A stretch of 53,188 nt of DNA from Flaviaesturariibacter aridisoli (GCF_004343705.1 NZ_SKFH01000034.1:1-53188); one strand, 5' to 3'; counted from the stretch's first letter, positions 32,422 through 45,524 are shown. A program made the numbers and translations. Notes: generated by a model from the sequence alone, not told the origin.

Positions 32422-34089
32422 ATGTGTGGAATCGTAGGGGTCTTTGACCTGAAAAAGAAAGCAGACGACCTGCGCCCGCAGGCCCTCAATATGTCGCGCC
32501 GCCAGCGGCACCGCGGCCCCGACTGGTCAGGGATCTTCGTGTGCGAGAAATCGATCCTCGTACACGAGCGGCTCTCCATCGTGGACCCTGCTTCGGGAAA
32601 GCAGCCACTGTTCAGCCCCGACGGGTCGCTGGCACTCGCCGTCAATGGCGAGATCTACAACCACCGCGAGCTCAAGAAGAACCTTCGGCAGCCGTACACG
32701 TTCCAGACGCAGTCCGACTGTGAAGTGATCCTGGCGCTGTACGCGGAAAAAGGCACGGACTTCCTCGAAGACCTCAACGGCATTTTCGCTTTCGCCCTCT
32801 ACAACCACAACGACGATACGTACCTCATCGCCCGCGACCATATGGGCATCATCCCGCTGTATATGGGCTGGGACGAATGGGGCACTTTCTATGTCGCCTC
32901 CGAGCTCAAAGCCCTTGCCGGCGTGTGCACGAAAATCCAGGAATTCCCCCCCGGCCACTTCCTCGACAGCCGCACCGGCACGCCGGTAACATGGTACCAG
33001 CGCGAGTGGACCGATTACGATGCCGTGAAAGAAGCGGTGACCGATATACAAGCGGTGAAAAAAGCGCTGGAGGAAGCGGTGCACCGCCAGCTCATGTCGG
33101 ACGTACCGTATGGTGTGCTGCTTTCCGGCGGCCTCGATTCTTCGGTGATCTCGGCGATCGCCAAAAAATTCGCTGCCCGTCGCGTGGAGACCGAAGACCT
33201 GAAAGACGCCTGGTGGCCGCAGCTCCACTCCTTTGCCGTGGGCCTCAAAGATGCACCCGACCTCGTGGCCGCCCGGAAGGTGGCCGACCATATCGGCACC
33301 GTGCACCACGAAGTGCACTTCACCATCCAGGAAGGCCTCGACGCCATCCGCGATGTCATCTACCACATCGAGACCTACGACGTCACCACGATCCGCGCCT
33401 CCACCCCGATGTACCTGCTGGCCCGCGTCATCAAGTCGATGGGGGTGAAGATGGTGCTTACCGGCGAAGGCTCCGACGAGCTGTTCGGCGGCTACCTGTA
33501 TTTCCACAAGGCGCCCGACGCCAAGGCCTTTCACGAAGAAACCGTGCGCAAGCTGGGCAAGCTGCACCAGTACGACTGCCTGCGCGCCAACAAGTCGCTG
33601 GCGGCCTGGGGCGTGGAAGGACGCGTGCCCTTCCTCGACAAGGAGTTCATGGACGTAGCGATGCGCTGCAACCCGAAAGACAAGATGAGCGGCAACGGCA
33701 AGATCGAGAAGTGGATCCTTCGCAAGGCCTTTGAAGACTACCTGCCGGCCGAAGTGACCTGGCGCCAGAAGGAGCAATTCTCCGATGGTGTAGGTTACAG
33801 CTGGATCGACACGCTGAAAAAAGTGACGGCGGAAGGCGTCACCGATGAGCAGCTCGCCAATGCCGCCTTCCGCTTCCCGGTGAATACGCCGCGCTCGAAA
33901 GAAGAATATTACTACCGCAGCATTTTCGCCGAGCATTTCCCCGGCGACGAGGCCGCCCGCTGCGTTCCTTCGGAGCCTTCCGTAGCCTGCAGCACCGCCA
34001 TCGCGCTGGAGTGGGACGAGGCATTCAAGAAAATGAACGACCCTTCGGGCCGCGCCGTAAAGAGCGTGCACGAGCAGGCGTACAAATAG
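32422..34089 (+). CDS. asnB: Asparagine synthetase B (glutamine-hydrolysing)
   Basis: A 555-residue enzyme that converts aspartate, glutamine and ATP to asparagine, glutamate, AMP and PPi. The mature protein begins at MCGIVGVF with catalytic Cys2, so the ATG at 32422 is certain; a longer upstream frame is rejected. The glutaminase domain (about 1-200) shows RHRGPDWSG, LVHERLSIVDP and NGEIYNHREL. The synthetase domain shows the PP-loop LLSGGLDSSVIS (about 233-244), VLTGEGSDELFGGYLYFHKA, and GVEGRVPFLDKEFMDVAMRC. Length matches E. coli AsnB (554). It is monocistronic behind a hairpin leader, and a 38-bp palindrome lies just after the stop. Confidence 0.96.
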   Translation: MCGIVGVFDLKKKADDLRPQALNMSRRQRHRGPDWSGIFVCEKSILVHERLSIVDPASGKQPLFSPDGSLALAVNGEIYNHRELKKNLRQPYTFQTQSDCEVILALYAEKGTDFLEDLNGIFAFALYNHNDDTYLIARDHMGIIPLYMGWDEWGTFYVASELKALAGVCTKIQEFPPGHFLDSRTGTPVTWYQREWTDYDAVKEAVTDIQAVKKALEEAVHRQLMSDVPYGVLLSGGLDSSVISAIAKKFAARRVETEDLKDAWWPQLHSFAVGLKDAPDLVAARKVADHIGTVHHEVHFTIQEGLDAIRDVIYHIETYDVTTIRASTPMYLLARVIKSMGVKMVLTGEGSDELFGGYLYFHKAPDAKAFHEETVRKLGKLHQYDCLRANKSLAAWGVEGRVPFLDKEFMDVAMRCNPKDKMSGNGKIEKWILRKAFEDYLPAEVTWRQKEQFSDGVGYSWIDTLKKVTAEGVTDEQLANAAFRFPVNTPRSKEEYYYRSIFAEHFPGDEAARCVPSEPSVACSTAIALEWDEAFKKMNDPSGRAVKSVHEQAYK

Positions 34090-34095
34090 CGATGA

Positions 34096-34133
34096 ACCGA
34101 TTAATGAGTTAACCGGTTAATTCATTAATCGGT
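34096..34133. repeat. 38-bp near-perfect palindrome
   Basis: ACCGATTAATGA at 34096 is mirrored by TCATTAATCGGT ending at 34133, with the internal palindrome TTAACCGGTTAA at the centre. Only one base pair (G against T) fails to match over 19-bp arms, and there is no loop. It starts 7 bp after the asnB stop and ends 41 bp before the PAS-kinase ATG. It lacks a U-run, so it is not a standard terminator. It could be an operator, a processed hairpin or a repeat. TAACTTTC (34133-34140) next to it resembles a -7 box. Confidence 0.8.
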
Positions 34134-34173
34134 AACTTTCGCGGTCTCTACCCAAAGCCCCAGGGCTCTTTGC

Positions 34174-35979
34174 ATGCTGCAGCACATGATCCAGGATACC
34201 GAAGCACTCATTGCCCTCCCCCGTCAACGCGTTTTTTTCCAAACCGATGAACAGGGACGCATCGTTATGTGCAACGACCTGATGACCGAGTTTTTTGGTT
34301 GCGCCGAAGCGGTGGTCAACGGTACCTGGTTTCCCGGCCTGGCCGAAGAGGGCGAGCGCGCGACGGCCGTACACCTACTAACGGGCGCTCTGGAAGGCTG
34401 TCCGGATACGGGGTACGTGGCATTCAACACTCCCTCCGGGCGCAAGCTGGCGCAGGTAACGCTGGTGCCGCGGTTTCAGAACGGGCAGCCCGCCGGCACC
34501 TTCGGCTTTATCCACGACGCCACCGACCGCGTTGAAAAGACGCGCCGCCTCATTGAAAGTGAGCGGCAGTACAAGGAACTTTACGAGCGCTACCAGTTTG
34601 TATCGCAGGCCACCAGTGACGTGCTCTGGGACTGGAATCTGGAAACGAACGAGATCTACATCAACCAGTCGTTTACCCGCCTGCTCGGATTCGAATTGCC
34701 GACGCGGCACGTCAGTGAACTCTGGCTCGAAAACCTGCACCCTGACGACCGCGACCGCGTACTCCGCAAGCAACTCGCCGCCGTGCGCGACCCCGGCCAG
34801 GCGCTCTGGGAAGACCAATACCGTTTTTTTCATGCCGACGGCTCGCTGCTGTACCTGCAGGACCGGGCCGTAATTATACGGGACGCTTCGGGACGCCCGC
34901 TCCGGATGATCGGTGCCGTGCACGACGTAACGCAGCGCACGGTAAGCGAAGAAGCCATCCGGCTGTCCGAAGAAAAATACCGCCTTCTTTTTTACCAGAG
35001 CCCCGAGCCAAAATGGATCTTCCGCCGCGAAGACCTGCGCTTCGTAGAGGTGAACGACGCTGCCATCGACCATTACGGCTTCAGCCGCGAGGAGTTTCTT
35101 TCCATGACCGTGATCGACCTGCAGCCACCGTCGGAGCGCGAACGCGTACGACAGTTCCTTTTCAGCGACTTCATGCCCGCGGGCAGGATGCAGAACCTCT
35201 CGCGCCACCAGACCAAAGACGGCAGCGTCATCGCCGTGGAGCTCACCACGCACGGCATCTACCTCGACAATGGTTACCACGTGCTCGTCAACGCCAACGA
35301 CGTGACGGATAAGCTTGCCCTCGAGCGCAAGGTGCTGGAAGAAAAGATCACGGTGCAGAAAGAGATCGCCCGCACCATCATCAACACGCAAGAAAAAGAA
35401 CGCAGCGAGATCGGCAAGGAGCTGCACGACAACGTCAACCAGATCCTCACCACCGCAAAGCTCTATATCGAAAACATCGGCTATTACCCCACGCAGCAGG
35501 CCGACTATGTTTCGAAAAGTGCAGGCCTCCTGCAGCGCGCCATCACCGAGATCCGTAACCTTTCGAAGGCCCTCGTGACACCGGTACTGTACGACATCGG
35601 CCTGCGCGCCACCCTGGATGAACTGATCGGGCAGTACCGCACGTTGCACCTCTTTACGGTCCATTTTTCCTTCGACATAGCGGAAGAACGCATCGAGAAC
35701 GGCCTGCAGCTGACGGTGTACCGCATCTTACAGGAGCAGCTGAACAACATCGTCAAGCATGCCCGGGCAAGCAAGGTCAGCATCGATATCCGCGGGGAGA
35801 GCGAGCGGCTGCGCATCTGCATCGCCGACAACGGCGTCGGCTTCGACCTGCAGCAGGCACGGAGGGGTCTTGGCCTGCACAACATGAAGAACCGCATCGA
35901 AGTATTCAAGGGAGAAATGGAAATGACCAGCGCACCGAACATGGGCTGCTCCATCTGTATCAGCTTCCCGCTTTCCTGA
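34174..35979 (+). CDS. Cytoplasmic PAS sensor histidine kinase (HisKA_3 type)
   Basis: A 601-residue kinase without transmembrane segments. Three PAS domains: about 15-115; about 135-260 (VLWDWNLETNEIYINQSFTR, HPDDRDRV, GAVHDVTQRT at its end); and about 265-385 (WIFRREDLRFVEVNDAAIDH). The dimerisation domain follows at about 395-465, with the phospho-acceptor His in ERSEIGKELHDNVNQIL. The ATPase domain is about 505-600, with LNNIVKHARASKVSI, DNGVGFDL and GLGLHNMKNRIEV. This ELHDN/GLGLxNMKNR type is the NarX/LiaS-like class, which normally partners LuxR-type regulators, and none is adjacent. The convergent CheB gene ends 14 bp downstream. It probably senses a cytoplasmic small molecule or redox state; the signal is unknown. 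Confidence 0.92.
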   Translation: MLQHMIQDTEALIALPRQRVFFQTDEQGRIVMCNDLMTEFFGCAEAVVNGTWFPGLAEEGERATAVHLLTGALEGCPDTGYVAFNTPSGRKLAQVTLVPRFQNGQPAGTFGFIHDATDRVEKTRRLIESERQYKELYERYQFVSQATSDVLWDWNLETNEIYINQSFTRLLGFELPTRHVSELWLENLHPDDRDRVLRKQLAAVRDPGQALWEDQYRFFHADGSLLYLQDRAVIIRDASGRPLRMIGAVHDVTQRTVSEEAIRLSEEKYRLLFYQSPEPKWIFRREDLRFVEVNDAAIDHYGFSREEFLSMTVIDLQPPSERERVRQFLFSDFMPAGRMQNLSRHQTKDGSVIAVELTTHGIYLDNGYHVLVNANDVTDKLALERKVLEEKITVQKEIARTIINTQEKERSEIGKELHDNVNQILTTAKLYIENIGYYPTQQADYVSKSAGLLQRAITEIRNLSKALVTPVLYDIGLRATLDELIGQYRTLHLFTVHFSFDIAEERIENGLQLTVYRILQEQLNNIVKHARASKVSIDIRGESERLRICIADNGVGFDLQQARRGLGLHNMKNRIEVFKGEMEMTSAPNMGCSICISFPLS

Positions 35980-35993
35980 CCGCCAGCGACCGG

Positions 35994-36560
35994 CTAGAGC
36001 GCGTTGAGCGCATCGGCCATTTCTTCGGGTCGCAGTACGCGGTCCACCGGTAGTTCGTTCAGGGCGCCCTGCGGCATGTAGGCCACCTGCGCCGTAGCCG
36101 GATCCTGCACCCACACCTGCCCGCCGTTAGCGGCAATGCGCCCCAGCCCCACAACACCGTCGTGGTTGGCGCCCGACAGCAGCAGGCCCACCAGCGTTTC
36201 GCCGTACACGTCGGCGGCGGTTTCAAAAGTGACGTCGATGCTCGGGCGGCTCCAGTTCACTTTTTCGGAGCAATCGAGCGAGAGGCTGCCGTTGCTTTCG
36301 AGTAGCGTGTGGTAATCGGCGGGCGCGAGGTAAACGGTGCCCGACAGCAGGGGCTCCTTGTCCTCGGCTTCTTTCACGGGCAGGCGCGTGCGGCTCGCCA
36401 GCAGCTCGGCCAGCATCGACTCGGCGCTTTTCCGGTGCACCACGATCACCAGCGCATAGGCCAGGCCAGGCCGCAGGAACGGAAGAACCTGCAGCAGCAC
36501 CTCGAGGCTTCCCGCCGAGCCGCCGATTACCACCAGTTTTACGCGCCTGTCTTGCGCCAT
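35994..36560 (-). CDS. cheB: Stand-alone CheB-type protein-glutamate methylesterase
   Basis: A 188-residue catalytic CheB domain without the usual N-terminal receiver. The triad is visible: Ser in VVIGGSAGSLEVLLQ (about residue 15), His in LVIVVHRKS (about 42) and Asp in LLSGANHDGVVGLGRI (about 135). Known chemistry: hydrolysis of glutamyl methyl esters (and deamidation of Gln) on receptors. It overlaps the CheR gene by 22 bp and is the last gene of a five-gene minus-strand unit. Without a receiver its activity cannot be controlled by phosphorylation in cis. No MCP, CheA or CheW lies in the window. Confidence 0.9.
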   Translation of the reverse strand: MAQDRRVKLVVIGGSAGSLEVLLQVLPFLRPGLAYALVIVVHRKSAESMLAELLASRTRLPVKEAEDKEPLLSGTVYLAPADYHTLLESNGSLSLDCSEKVNWSRPSIDVTFETAADVYGETLVGLLLSGANHDGVVGLGRIAANGGQVWVQDPATAQVAYMPQGALNELPVDRVLRPEEMADALNAL

Positions 36561-37351
36561 ATCTTTTCTTTATTCCATACCGTAAAATGCTGTGCCACCG
36601 CCGAAAAGCGCAGGTTCTCTTTGCTGCCCAGGCAGAGGAAGCCCAGCGGCTCCAGGCTTTGGTGGAACAACTGCAGCACCCGCTCCTGCAGCGGCCGGTC
36701 GAAGTAGATCATCACGTTTCGGCAGAGGATGAGCTGAAATTCGTTGAACGAACGGTCCGACACGAGGTTGTGGGTGGCGAAGATCATCTTGCTCGACAGC
36801 TCGCGATCGAAGGAGGCGTAGTCGTAGCGCGCGGTATAGTATTGCGAAAAATCCTGCACCCCACCCGACTGCACGTAATTTTCGGAATGCGTTTTCATAT
36901 GCGCCAACGGGTAGATCCCTTTGCGTGCCCGCTCGAGCGCGTCGGGGTTGAGGTCGGTAGCGTAAAGCAAGGATTTGTGCAGCAGGCCCGCTTCCTTTAA
37001 CAGGATGGCCATCGAATATACTTCCTCTCCGGTGGCGCAGCCGGCATGCCACACGCGGATGAGCGGGTAGGTGGCCAGCACATTGAGCACCTCGCTGCGT
37101 AGCGCGCGGTAAAAGGCCGGGTCGCGGAACATCTCGGTCACGTTGACGGTCACCTCTTCCACGAAGCGGCGGAAGTAAGCATCGTCGGAACGCAGGCGGT
37201 AGCGGAACTCGGCAAAGGAAGGAAATCGGTCGAGCGAAAAGAGCCGGGCCACGCGCCGCTTCAGCGATGCACGCGCGTACTCGGAAAAATCGTAGCCGTA
37301 TTTTTCCAGCAGGTCGTTCAGCAACAGGTCCAGTTCGGCATCACGTATCAT
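36539..37351 (-). CDS. cheR: CheR-type protein-glutamate methyltransferase
   Basis: A 270-residue SAM-dependent methyltransferase. The N-terminal helical CheR_N domain (about 1-60) contains the basic face YARASLKRRVARLF. The catalytic domain contains VTEMFRDPAFYRAL, the SAM loop VWHAGCATGEEVYSMAILL, the acidic ATDLNPDALERARKG, DLILCRN-like QLILCRNVMIYFDRPLQ and LGSKENLRF. Length and motifs are typical. It overlaps cheB by 22 bp, which implies translational coupling. The start is 5-20 bp from an array of TTTGGAG heptamers. The methyl acceptor is unknown. The neighbouring hybrid kinase with its long helical sensor is one candidate (inference). Confidence 0.93.
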   Translation of the reverse strand: MIRDAELDLLLNDLLEKYGYDFSEYARASLKRRVARLFSLDRFPSFAEFRYRLRSDDAYFRRFVEEVTVNVTEMFRDPAFYRALRSEVLNVLATYPLIRVWHAGCATGEEVYSMAILLKEAGLLHKSLLYATDLNPDALERARKGIYPLAHMKTHSENYVQSGGVQDFSQYYTARYDYASFDRELSSKMIFATHNLVSDRSFNEFQLILCRNVMIYFDRPLQERVLQLFHQSLEPLGFLCLGSKENLRFSAVAQHFTVWNKEKIWRKTGA

Positions 37352-37358
37352 AGGGAAG

Positions 37359-37379
37359 TTTGGAGTTTGGAGTTGGTGT
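37359..37379. repeat. Short heptanucleotide array, unit TTTGGAG
   Basis: TTTGGAG, TTTGGAG, TTGGTGT follow one another 8 bp from the CheR start codon, within the 59-bp gap between CheR and the response-regulator gene. The same unit recurs at 47360-47387, also just outside a start codon. Confidence 0.65.
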
Positions 37380-37410
37380 TTTGCAGGTGGCGCATGGCCG
37401 GGTGCAAATG

Positions 37411-37782
37411 CTAAGCTCCCTTTATTTGGAATTGCTGCAGCAGGCTGAAGAGGCGGTCCACATCCACCGGTTTGGAGATGTATTCGTCGGCGCCGGCCTC
37501 GAGCATGCGCTCGCGGTCACCGGCCATTGCCTGTGCGGTCACGGCGATCACCGGCAGCTCCCGCAGGCGCCTGTCGGCGCGGATCTGCGCCAGCGCCTCG
37601 GTGCCGTCCATTTCGGGCATCATCATGTCGAGCAACACCACGCCGATGGCCGTTCCGCTGCGCAGCCGCTCCAGGCCTTCCGGCGCCGAAGCCGCCGCCT
37701 GCACCTTGTAGCCTTTCGACTGAAGCACCGCGCGCAGCGCGAAGATGTTCCGGGGCTCGTCATCTATGATCAAAATCTCCAT
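37411..37782 (-). CDS. Single-domain response regulator
   Basis: A 123-residue receiver domain from MEILIIDDEPRNIFALRAVL; a longer frame upstream runs through a repeat array and is rejected. Acidic pocket IDDE, phospho-acceptor Asp in GVVLLDMMMPEMDGTEAL (about 52), conserved Thr in VIAVTAQAM, and Lys in YISKPVDVDRLFSLL. It closely resembles the last receiver of the 1345-residue hybrid kinase (DYISKPVDVDQLLSLLR, MMPEMDG), so it probably arose by duplication from it and may compete for, or relay, the same phosphoryl group. It lies between that kinase and CheR in one unit. Confidence 0.92.
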   Translation of the reverse strand: MEILIIDDEPRNIFALRAVLQSKGYKVQAAASAPEGLERLRSGTAIGVVLLDMMMPEMDGTEALAQIRADRRLRELPVIAVTAQAMAGDRERMLEAGADEYISKPVDVDRLFSLLQQFQIKGA

Positions 37783-37872
37783 ACGCTTGCCCTGCGGGCC
37801 TTTTTTCGTTGAATAGTTAATTGGTTGATTGGTTAATTGGTAACAAGGACCTGCCAACCGTTCAACGCTTAA

Positions 37873-37937
37873 ACTCATTACTGATTGCTCATTACTCTTT
37901 ACTCATCATCCCATTATCCCATTGCCCCATTATCCCA

Positions 37938-37940
<3 letters not shown>
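37873..37940. repeat. Mixed heptamer/octamer tandem array overlapping a stop codon
   Basis: Five 7-bp units (ACTCATT, ACTGATT, GCTCATT, ACTCTTT, ACTCATC; 37873-37907) pass into 8-bp units (ATCCCATT, ATCCCATT, GCCCCATT, ATCCCATT; 37908-37939). The TAA stop of the 1345-residue kinase (37938-37940, minus strand) lies within the last unit. A further 8-bp array (TTAATTGG, TTGATTGG, TTAATTGG) sits at about 37817-37840, so most of the 155-bp gap between the kinase and the regulator is repeats. Confidence 0.85.
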
Positions 37941-41971
<4,031 letters not shown>

Positions 41972-41975
<4 letters not shown>

Positions 41976-43213
41976 ATGGGGGTTCCGTTGACGGTAGCGC
42001 TTTCCGTGTTGGAAGCGGGCGCGCTGTCGCGACGCGCCGGTAGCAAGATGATAAAGCAGGCGCCCTCGCCGGGGCGGCTCCGCGCGAAGATGAGACCGCT
42101 GTGTTTTTCCACGATTTTCTTGACGATGGCCAGGCCGATGCCGGTGCCTTCGTATTCCTCGCGACCGTGGAGGCGCTGGAAGAGGGTAAAGATCTTGGCC
42201 GTGTATTTTTCATCGAAGCCGATGCCCTGGTCGGCGATGCGGATGCGGCAGAAATTGCCGTCCGGGTGTCCGGGTGCATCGGGGTCGGGCCGGTCGGTAA
42301 AATCGGCGCGCACCTCCACCCGGGGCGCTTCGCCCGGCTTGGCAAACTTGAGGGCGTTGGACACGATGTTGAGAAACAGCTGGCGGATAAGGCCGGGAAT
42401 GACCTCTACCGAGGGCAGCTCGCCGAACGCCACGCGGGCGCCTTTTTCGCGGATCACCAGCTCGAGGTCGGAGAGCACATCTTGCAGGAGACTCGTCAGC
42501 GACACATATTCAAAGCGTTCGGCTTCGGACAGCTTCGTAACGCTCAGCAGGTCCTGGATGAGGTTGTTCATCCGTTCGGCCGACCGGATGATCTTTTCGA
42601 GGTTGGTGGCGTGACGGCCCTGGAGGCCGGCGTCGTCGCGGAGCATGTTGCCGAAAAGCTGGATTTTGCGCAGCGGCTCGCGCAGGTCGTGCGAGGCCAC
42701 GGAGGCAAACTGCTGCAGGTCGTGGTTGGAGATCTCCAGCTCACGGTTCGTTTCCAGCAACTCGCGTGTACGCTCGGCCACGCGGCGTTCGAGGCTTTCA
42801 TTGAGGGCTTTCAGCTCGCGTTCGGCGGCCTTGAGGGCCTGCGTTTTTTCGTAGAGCCGGTAAAAGTTGCGAACCTTGAGGATGAGGATGTCGGGGTCGA
42901 CGGGCTTGGTGATGTAGTCGACGGCGCCCGACTCGAAGCCTTTCGTTACAAAGCGCTTGTGCGTGTTGACGGCCGAAAGGAAGATAATGGGAATGTCGCG
43001 GGTCTTGTTGAAGCTGGTGATGGCTTCGGCCACTTCGAATCCGTCCATCCCGGGCATTTGCACATCGAGAATAACGAGGGCGTAGTCGGTCTTTAAGAGC
43101 TTTTTAAGGGCTTCTTCGCCGGAAGAGGCGGCGTCGGTGGCAAACTGGTTCACTTCCAGTATGCGCTGCAGGGCGAAAATATTTTCGGGCTTATCGTCGA
43201 CGATAAGGATCAT
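41972..43213 (-). CDS. Response regulator-histidine kinase (REC-HisKA-HATPase)
   Basis: A 413-residue soluble protein. Receiver 1-120 (ILIVDDKPENIFALQRIL, acceptor Asp in LVILDVQMPGMDGFEV, DYITKPVDPDIL); coiled coil about 125-170; HisKA about 175-245 with acceptor His in QQFASVASHDLREPLRKIQ; HATPase about 285-395 (FLNIVSNALKFAKPG, ADQGIGFDEKYTAKIF, YEGTGIGLAIVKKIVEKHSG). The REC-first architecture suggests that it receives a phosphoryl group from another kinase and passes it on. It is the first gene of the unit with the hybrid kinase, response regulator, CheR and CheB, and translation is coupled through an ATGA overlap. Confidence 0.93.
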
Positions 43214-43306
43214 GAAAGGTCAGTTAAGGGGAGTCGCCGGACACCGGCTGCGCGCAAATTACGCTAAAACAGCCCTTTTCACTAATCCTTCTGGCCTTAC
43301 GAAGCC

Positions 43307-43480
43307 CTAATTCTTACGGAAATGCGAGGCGCCAAGCTGGGAGATGGCCTGGTTGACGAGCTCGGGCGGAAACTTTCCCGTGATGGTGTAGTTGAGGATA
43401 TCGAAGCTGCAGACAAGGAGACTGCTGCGCTCCACCATGCTTTTCATGGCGCTGAAGTTGGGAAATTGGAGTGTGATCAT
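43307..43480 (-). CDS. Small hypothetical protein
   Basis: A 57-residue protein starting MITLQFPNFSAMKSMVERSS; the ATG at 43487-43489 would add MYP. It continues with a beta-like segment LLVCSFDILNYTITGKF and ends with a helix PELVNQAISQLGASHFRKN. The mix of conserved-looking hydrophobic and basic positions supports a real gene, but I do not know the family. It lies 93 bp from the signalling unit (same strand) and is separated from rluE by about 200 bp with no obvious signals. Confidence 0.55.
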   Translation of the reverse strand: MITLQFPNFSAMKSMVERSSLLVCSFDILNYTITGKFPPELVNQAISQLGASHFRKN

Positions 43481-43681
43481 GGGATACATAATGCGGTTGG
43501 TGAACCCGGCAGCGGTAAGCCATCCGGACGACAAAACGAAAGCACACCCCTAGCCGGCGCTAAGGGCTTTGTTTTAGACGACCGGTGGATTCCAGGCGGC
43601 GAATGGGAGACCGAAACACCTTCCTAACCCATTCGGGGGACAGGGAAACACCTGGGAGTCGTCCCCGAGCGCCGGGAGCGG

Positions 43682-44257
43682 TTACATACCCTGCGGGCGC
43701 TTGATGACCCGCACTTCGCCCGGCTGCAGGCGGCCGAGGTGCAGCGGGCCGATGGCCGCACGCACGAGGCGGAGCGTGGGAAAGCCCACGGCGGCAGTCA
43801 TGCGGCGCACCTGCCGGTTCTTGCCTTCCACCAGGGTAAGCTCGACCCAGGAGGTGGGAATCTCTTTGCGGTAGCGCACCGGCGGGTTGCGCGGCGGCAG
43901 TTCAGGCTCCTCGTCGAGGCGGCGGGCCAGCGCAGGCAGGGTGCGGTACGTTTTGCCCTTCTCGTTGATCGTAATCCCTCCCCTCAGTGCCGTGATCGCT
44001 TCGTCGCTGATAACCCCTTCCACCTGCGCCCAGTAGGTCTTGGGCGTCTTGCTCTTCGGGTCGAGGTAGCGGGTCTTGAGCTTGTTGTCGTTGGTGAGCA
44101 GCAGCAGTCCTTCGCTGTCCTTATCCAGCCGCCCCACGGGGTACACATCGTCGGGAAACGAAAACCCGAGGTCACCCAGCGTTTGATCGCCGGGCGCCTC
44201 GGGTGTGAATTGCGAGAGGGTATTGAAGGGTTTGTAGACGAGGTAGTAGTGGAGCAT
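43682..44257 (-). CDS. rluE: 23S rRNA pseudouridine synthase RluE-like
   Basis: A 191-residue RsuA/RluE-type pseudouridine synthase without an S4 domain. Motifs: YLVYKPFNTLSQFTPEAPGD, the catalytic VYPVGRLDKDSEGLLLLTND (Asp45 in GRLDKDSEG), KTPKTYWAQVEGVISDEA, and the RluE-type C-terminus PPRNPPVRYRKEIPTSWVEL, followed by VEGKNRQVRRMTAAVGFPTL and RLVRAAIGPLHLG. E. coli RluE modifies U2457 of 23S rRNA; the same target is likely but unproven here. Length is close to the E. coli enzyme. It stands alone between two strand-matched genes. Confidence 0.92.
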   Translation of the reverse strand: MLHYYLVYKPFNTLSQFTPEAPGDQTLGDLGFSFPDDVYPVGRLDKDSEGLLLLTNDNKLKTRYLDPKSKTPKTYWAQVEGVISDEAITALRGGITINEKGKTYRTLPALARRLDEEPELPPRNPPVRYRKEIPTSWVELTLVEGKNRQVRRMTAAVGFPTLRLVRAAIGPLHLGRLQPGEVRVIKRPQGM

Positions 44258-44301
44258 TGTCGGCGAAGTTGCAAAATTGCCGGCTCTATGAAAAGCAAAG
44301 C

Positions 44302-45519
44302 TTACTTACTGATCTTTCGCTCACTTCCGAATCCAGCTATGAAATTGATTGCGGCAACGAGATTTCCTCCTTTGGTAACGGTCCCATCAAAGTCGCGTCC
44401 GAAGGCAAATGTGAGCTTCTTGTTCAATCCGAGGTCGTACTCCGTATTGAGCACTACGCGCCAGGAAGGATCGAGCACATTTTTCTTCAGGACACTGCGG
44501 TAGATCGCTTCTACGTTGAAAACGAATTTCCCCTCCATCGCAGGCACCAGCAACTTGCCCCCGGCATCGAAGGTCGAGTACTGAATGCCATTTGGAACAT
44601 TCCCTGCAAACGCAGTATCCGGATGATAGAGATAGCGCAACAACGCCAAGGCAGATATCCTTTTATTGCCGCCTTCAAAACCTGCGGTGATCCAAACACC
44701 ACCGCGATATAGTTGCGCATCATCGAAATTATTCTGGCGAAAATTCATAGCGAAGCCGGAGTTCAAATCAACGGCGAAGCCGATGCGCTCCGATTTGAAA
44801 CTGGCTGCAGCATTTTTCAATGACTGGAAGGCTGCGCTACTATCTGCTGCCTGCACGGCGGCATTGTGAAGCTGAGTGGTCAGCGTGCCGATTTCAACTA
44901 CCAAACGCTGAAAGGTCGCCCGGTCAGCATCGGACAGGTCACCCTGCCTTTCGAGGCCCGATAAGGTATCTTGCTTTTTCCAAAGCTGACCAGACATTCT
45001 TTCAAAAACGGATGTATAAACGTTCTTGAGTCGCTGTTGACGCTGGATCAGCGTGTCGAACAATGCGCTTGTGTGCTCTGACCAATTCGGTCGGATGAGC
45101 GACACCTTCAGGCCCAAACCCAGCTTGGTGGTTTTCAGGCTGTCCACGTTCTCTTGCCCTTTCGGTCCTTGGTGGGTAAACCCTAATGAAACAAGAAAGG
45201 ACTGCGGTATCGCATTTTTTTGACCCCGGAAATCGGCCAGGCTATACTTGTCCTTCCGCAGGAGAAACGGTGCAACCTGTGCCGCGTAGCTGTTGGGAAA
45301 CGAGGTGAAATTATTGGATGCCTGCTGCAGGGAGGCCGAGAAAGAGGTCAGGTCGGTGGGCCGCTCAATGTCGGTGTTGCTGATTCCTAAAATGTTGAAG
45401 GCTGGATTCACGGGCGCTTGCAGCAGATCGAGCTTGATTGTGGTATCGACCTTTACCTGCGCCTGTCCCGCGGCCGCGATCGTGAGCAACGACAAGGCGG
45501 CGATGATGGATTTTGCCAT
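44302..45519 (-). CDS. Secreted protein, probable outer-membrane beta-barrel-like, unknown function
   Basis: A 405-residue protein with a signal peptide (MAKSIIAALSLLTIAAAGQAQ). A middle stretch of about 70 residues (LIQRQQRLKNVYTSVFERMS through TTQLHNAAVQAADSS) is predicted coiled coil. The C-terminal 160 residues alternate hydrophobic and polar positions (ERIGFAVDLNSGFAMNFRQN, VWITAGFEGGNKRISALALL, KFVFNVEAIYRSVLKK, VVLNTEYDLGLNKKLTFAFG) as in outer-membrane beta strands. There is no canonical C-terminal Phe. It is somewhat AT-richer than the flanks and lies 5 bp downstream of the 139-residue gene, so it is cotranscribed with it. I do not recognise the family. Confidence 0.75.
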   Translation of the reverse strand: MAKSIIAALSLLTIAAAGQAQVKVDTTIKLDLLQAPVNPAFNILGISNTDIERPTDLTSFSASLQQASNNFTSFPNSYAAQVAPFLLRKDKYSLADFRGQKNAIPQSFLVSLGFTHQGPKGQENVDSLKTTKLGLGLKVSLIRPNWSEHTSALFDTLIQRQQRLKNVYTSVFERMSGQLWKKQDTLSGLERQGDLSDADRATFQRLVVEIGTLTTQLHNAAVQAADSSAAFQSLKNAAASFKSERIGFAVDLNSGFAMNFRQNNFDDAQLYRGGVWITAGFEGGNKRISALALLRYLYHPDTAFAGNVPNGIQYSTFDAGGKLLVPAMEGKFVFNVEAIYRSVLKKNVLDPSWRVVLNTEYDLGLNKKLTFAFGRDFDGTVTKGGNLVAAINFIAGFGSERKISK

Positions 45520-45524
45520 GACGA

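Noticed and set aside
32527-34071. A 514-codon minus-strand frame opposite asnB
   Set aside because: asnB is unambiguous; the antisense product has no recognisable motif.
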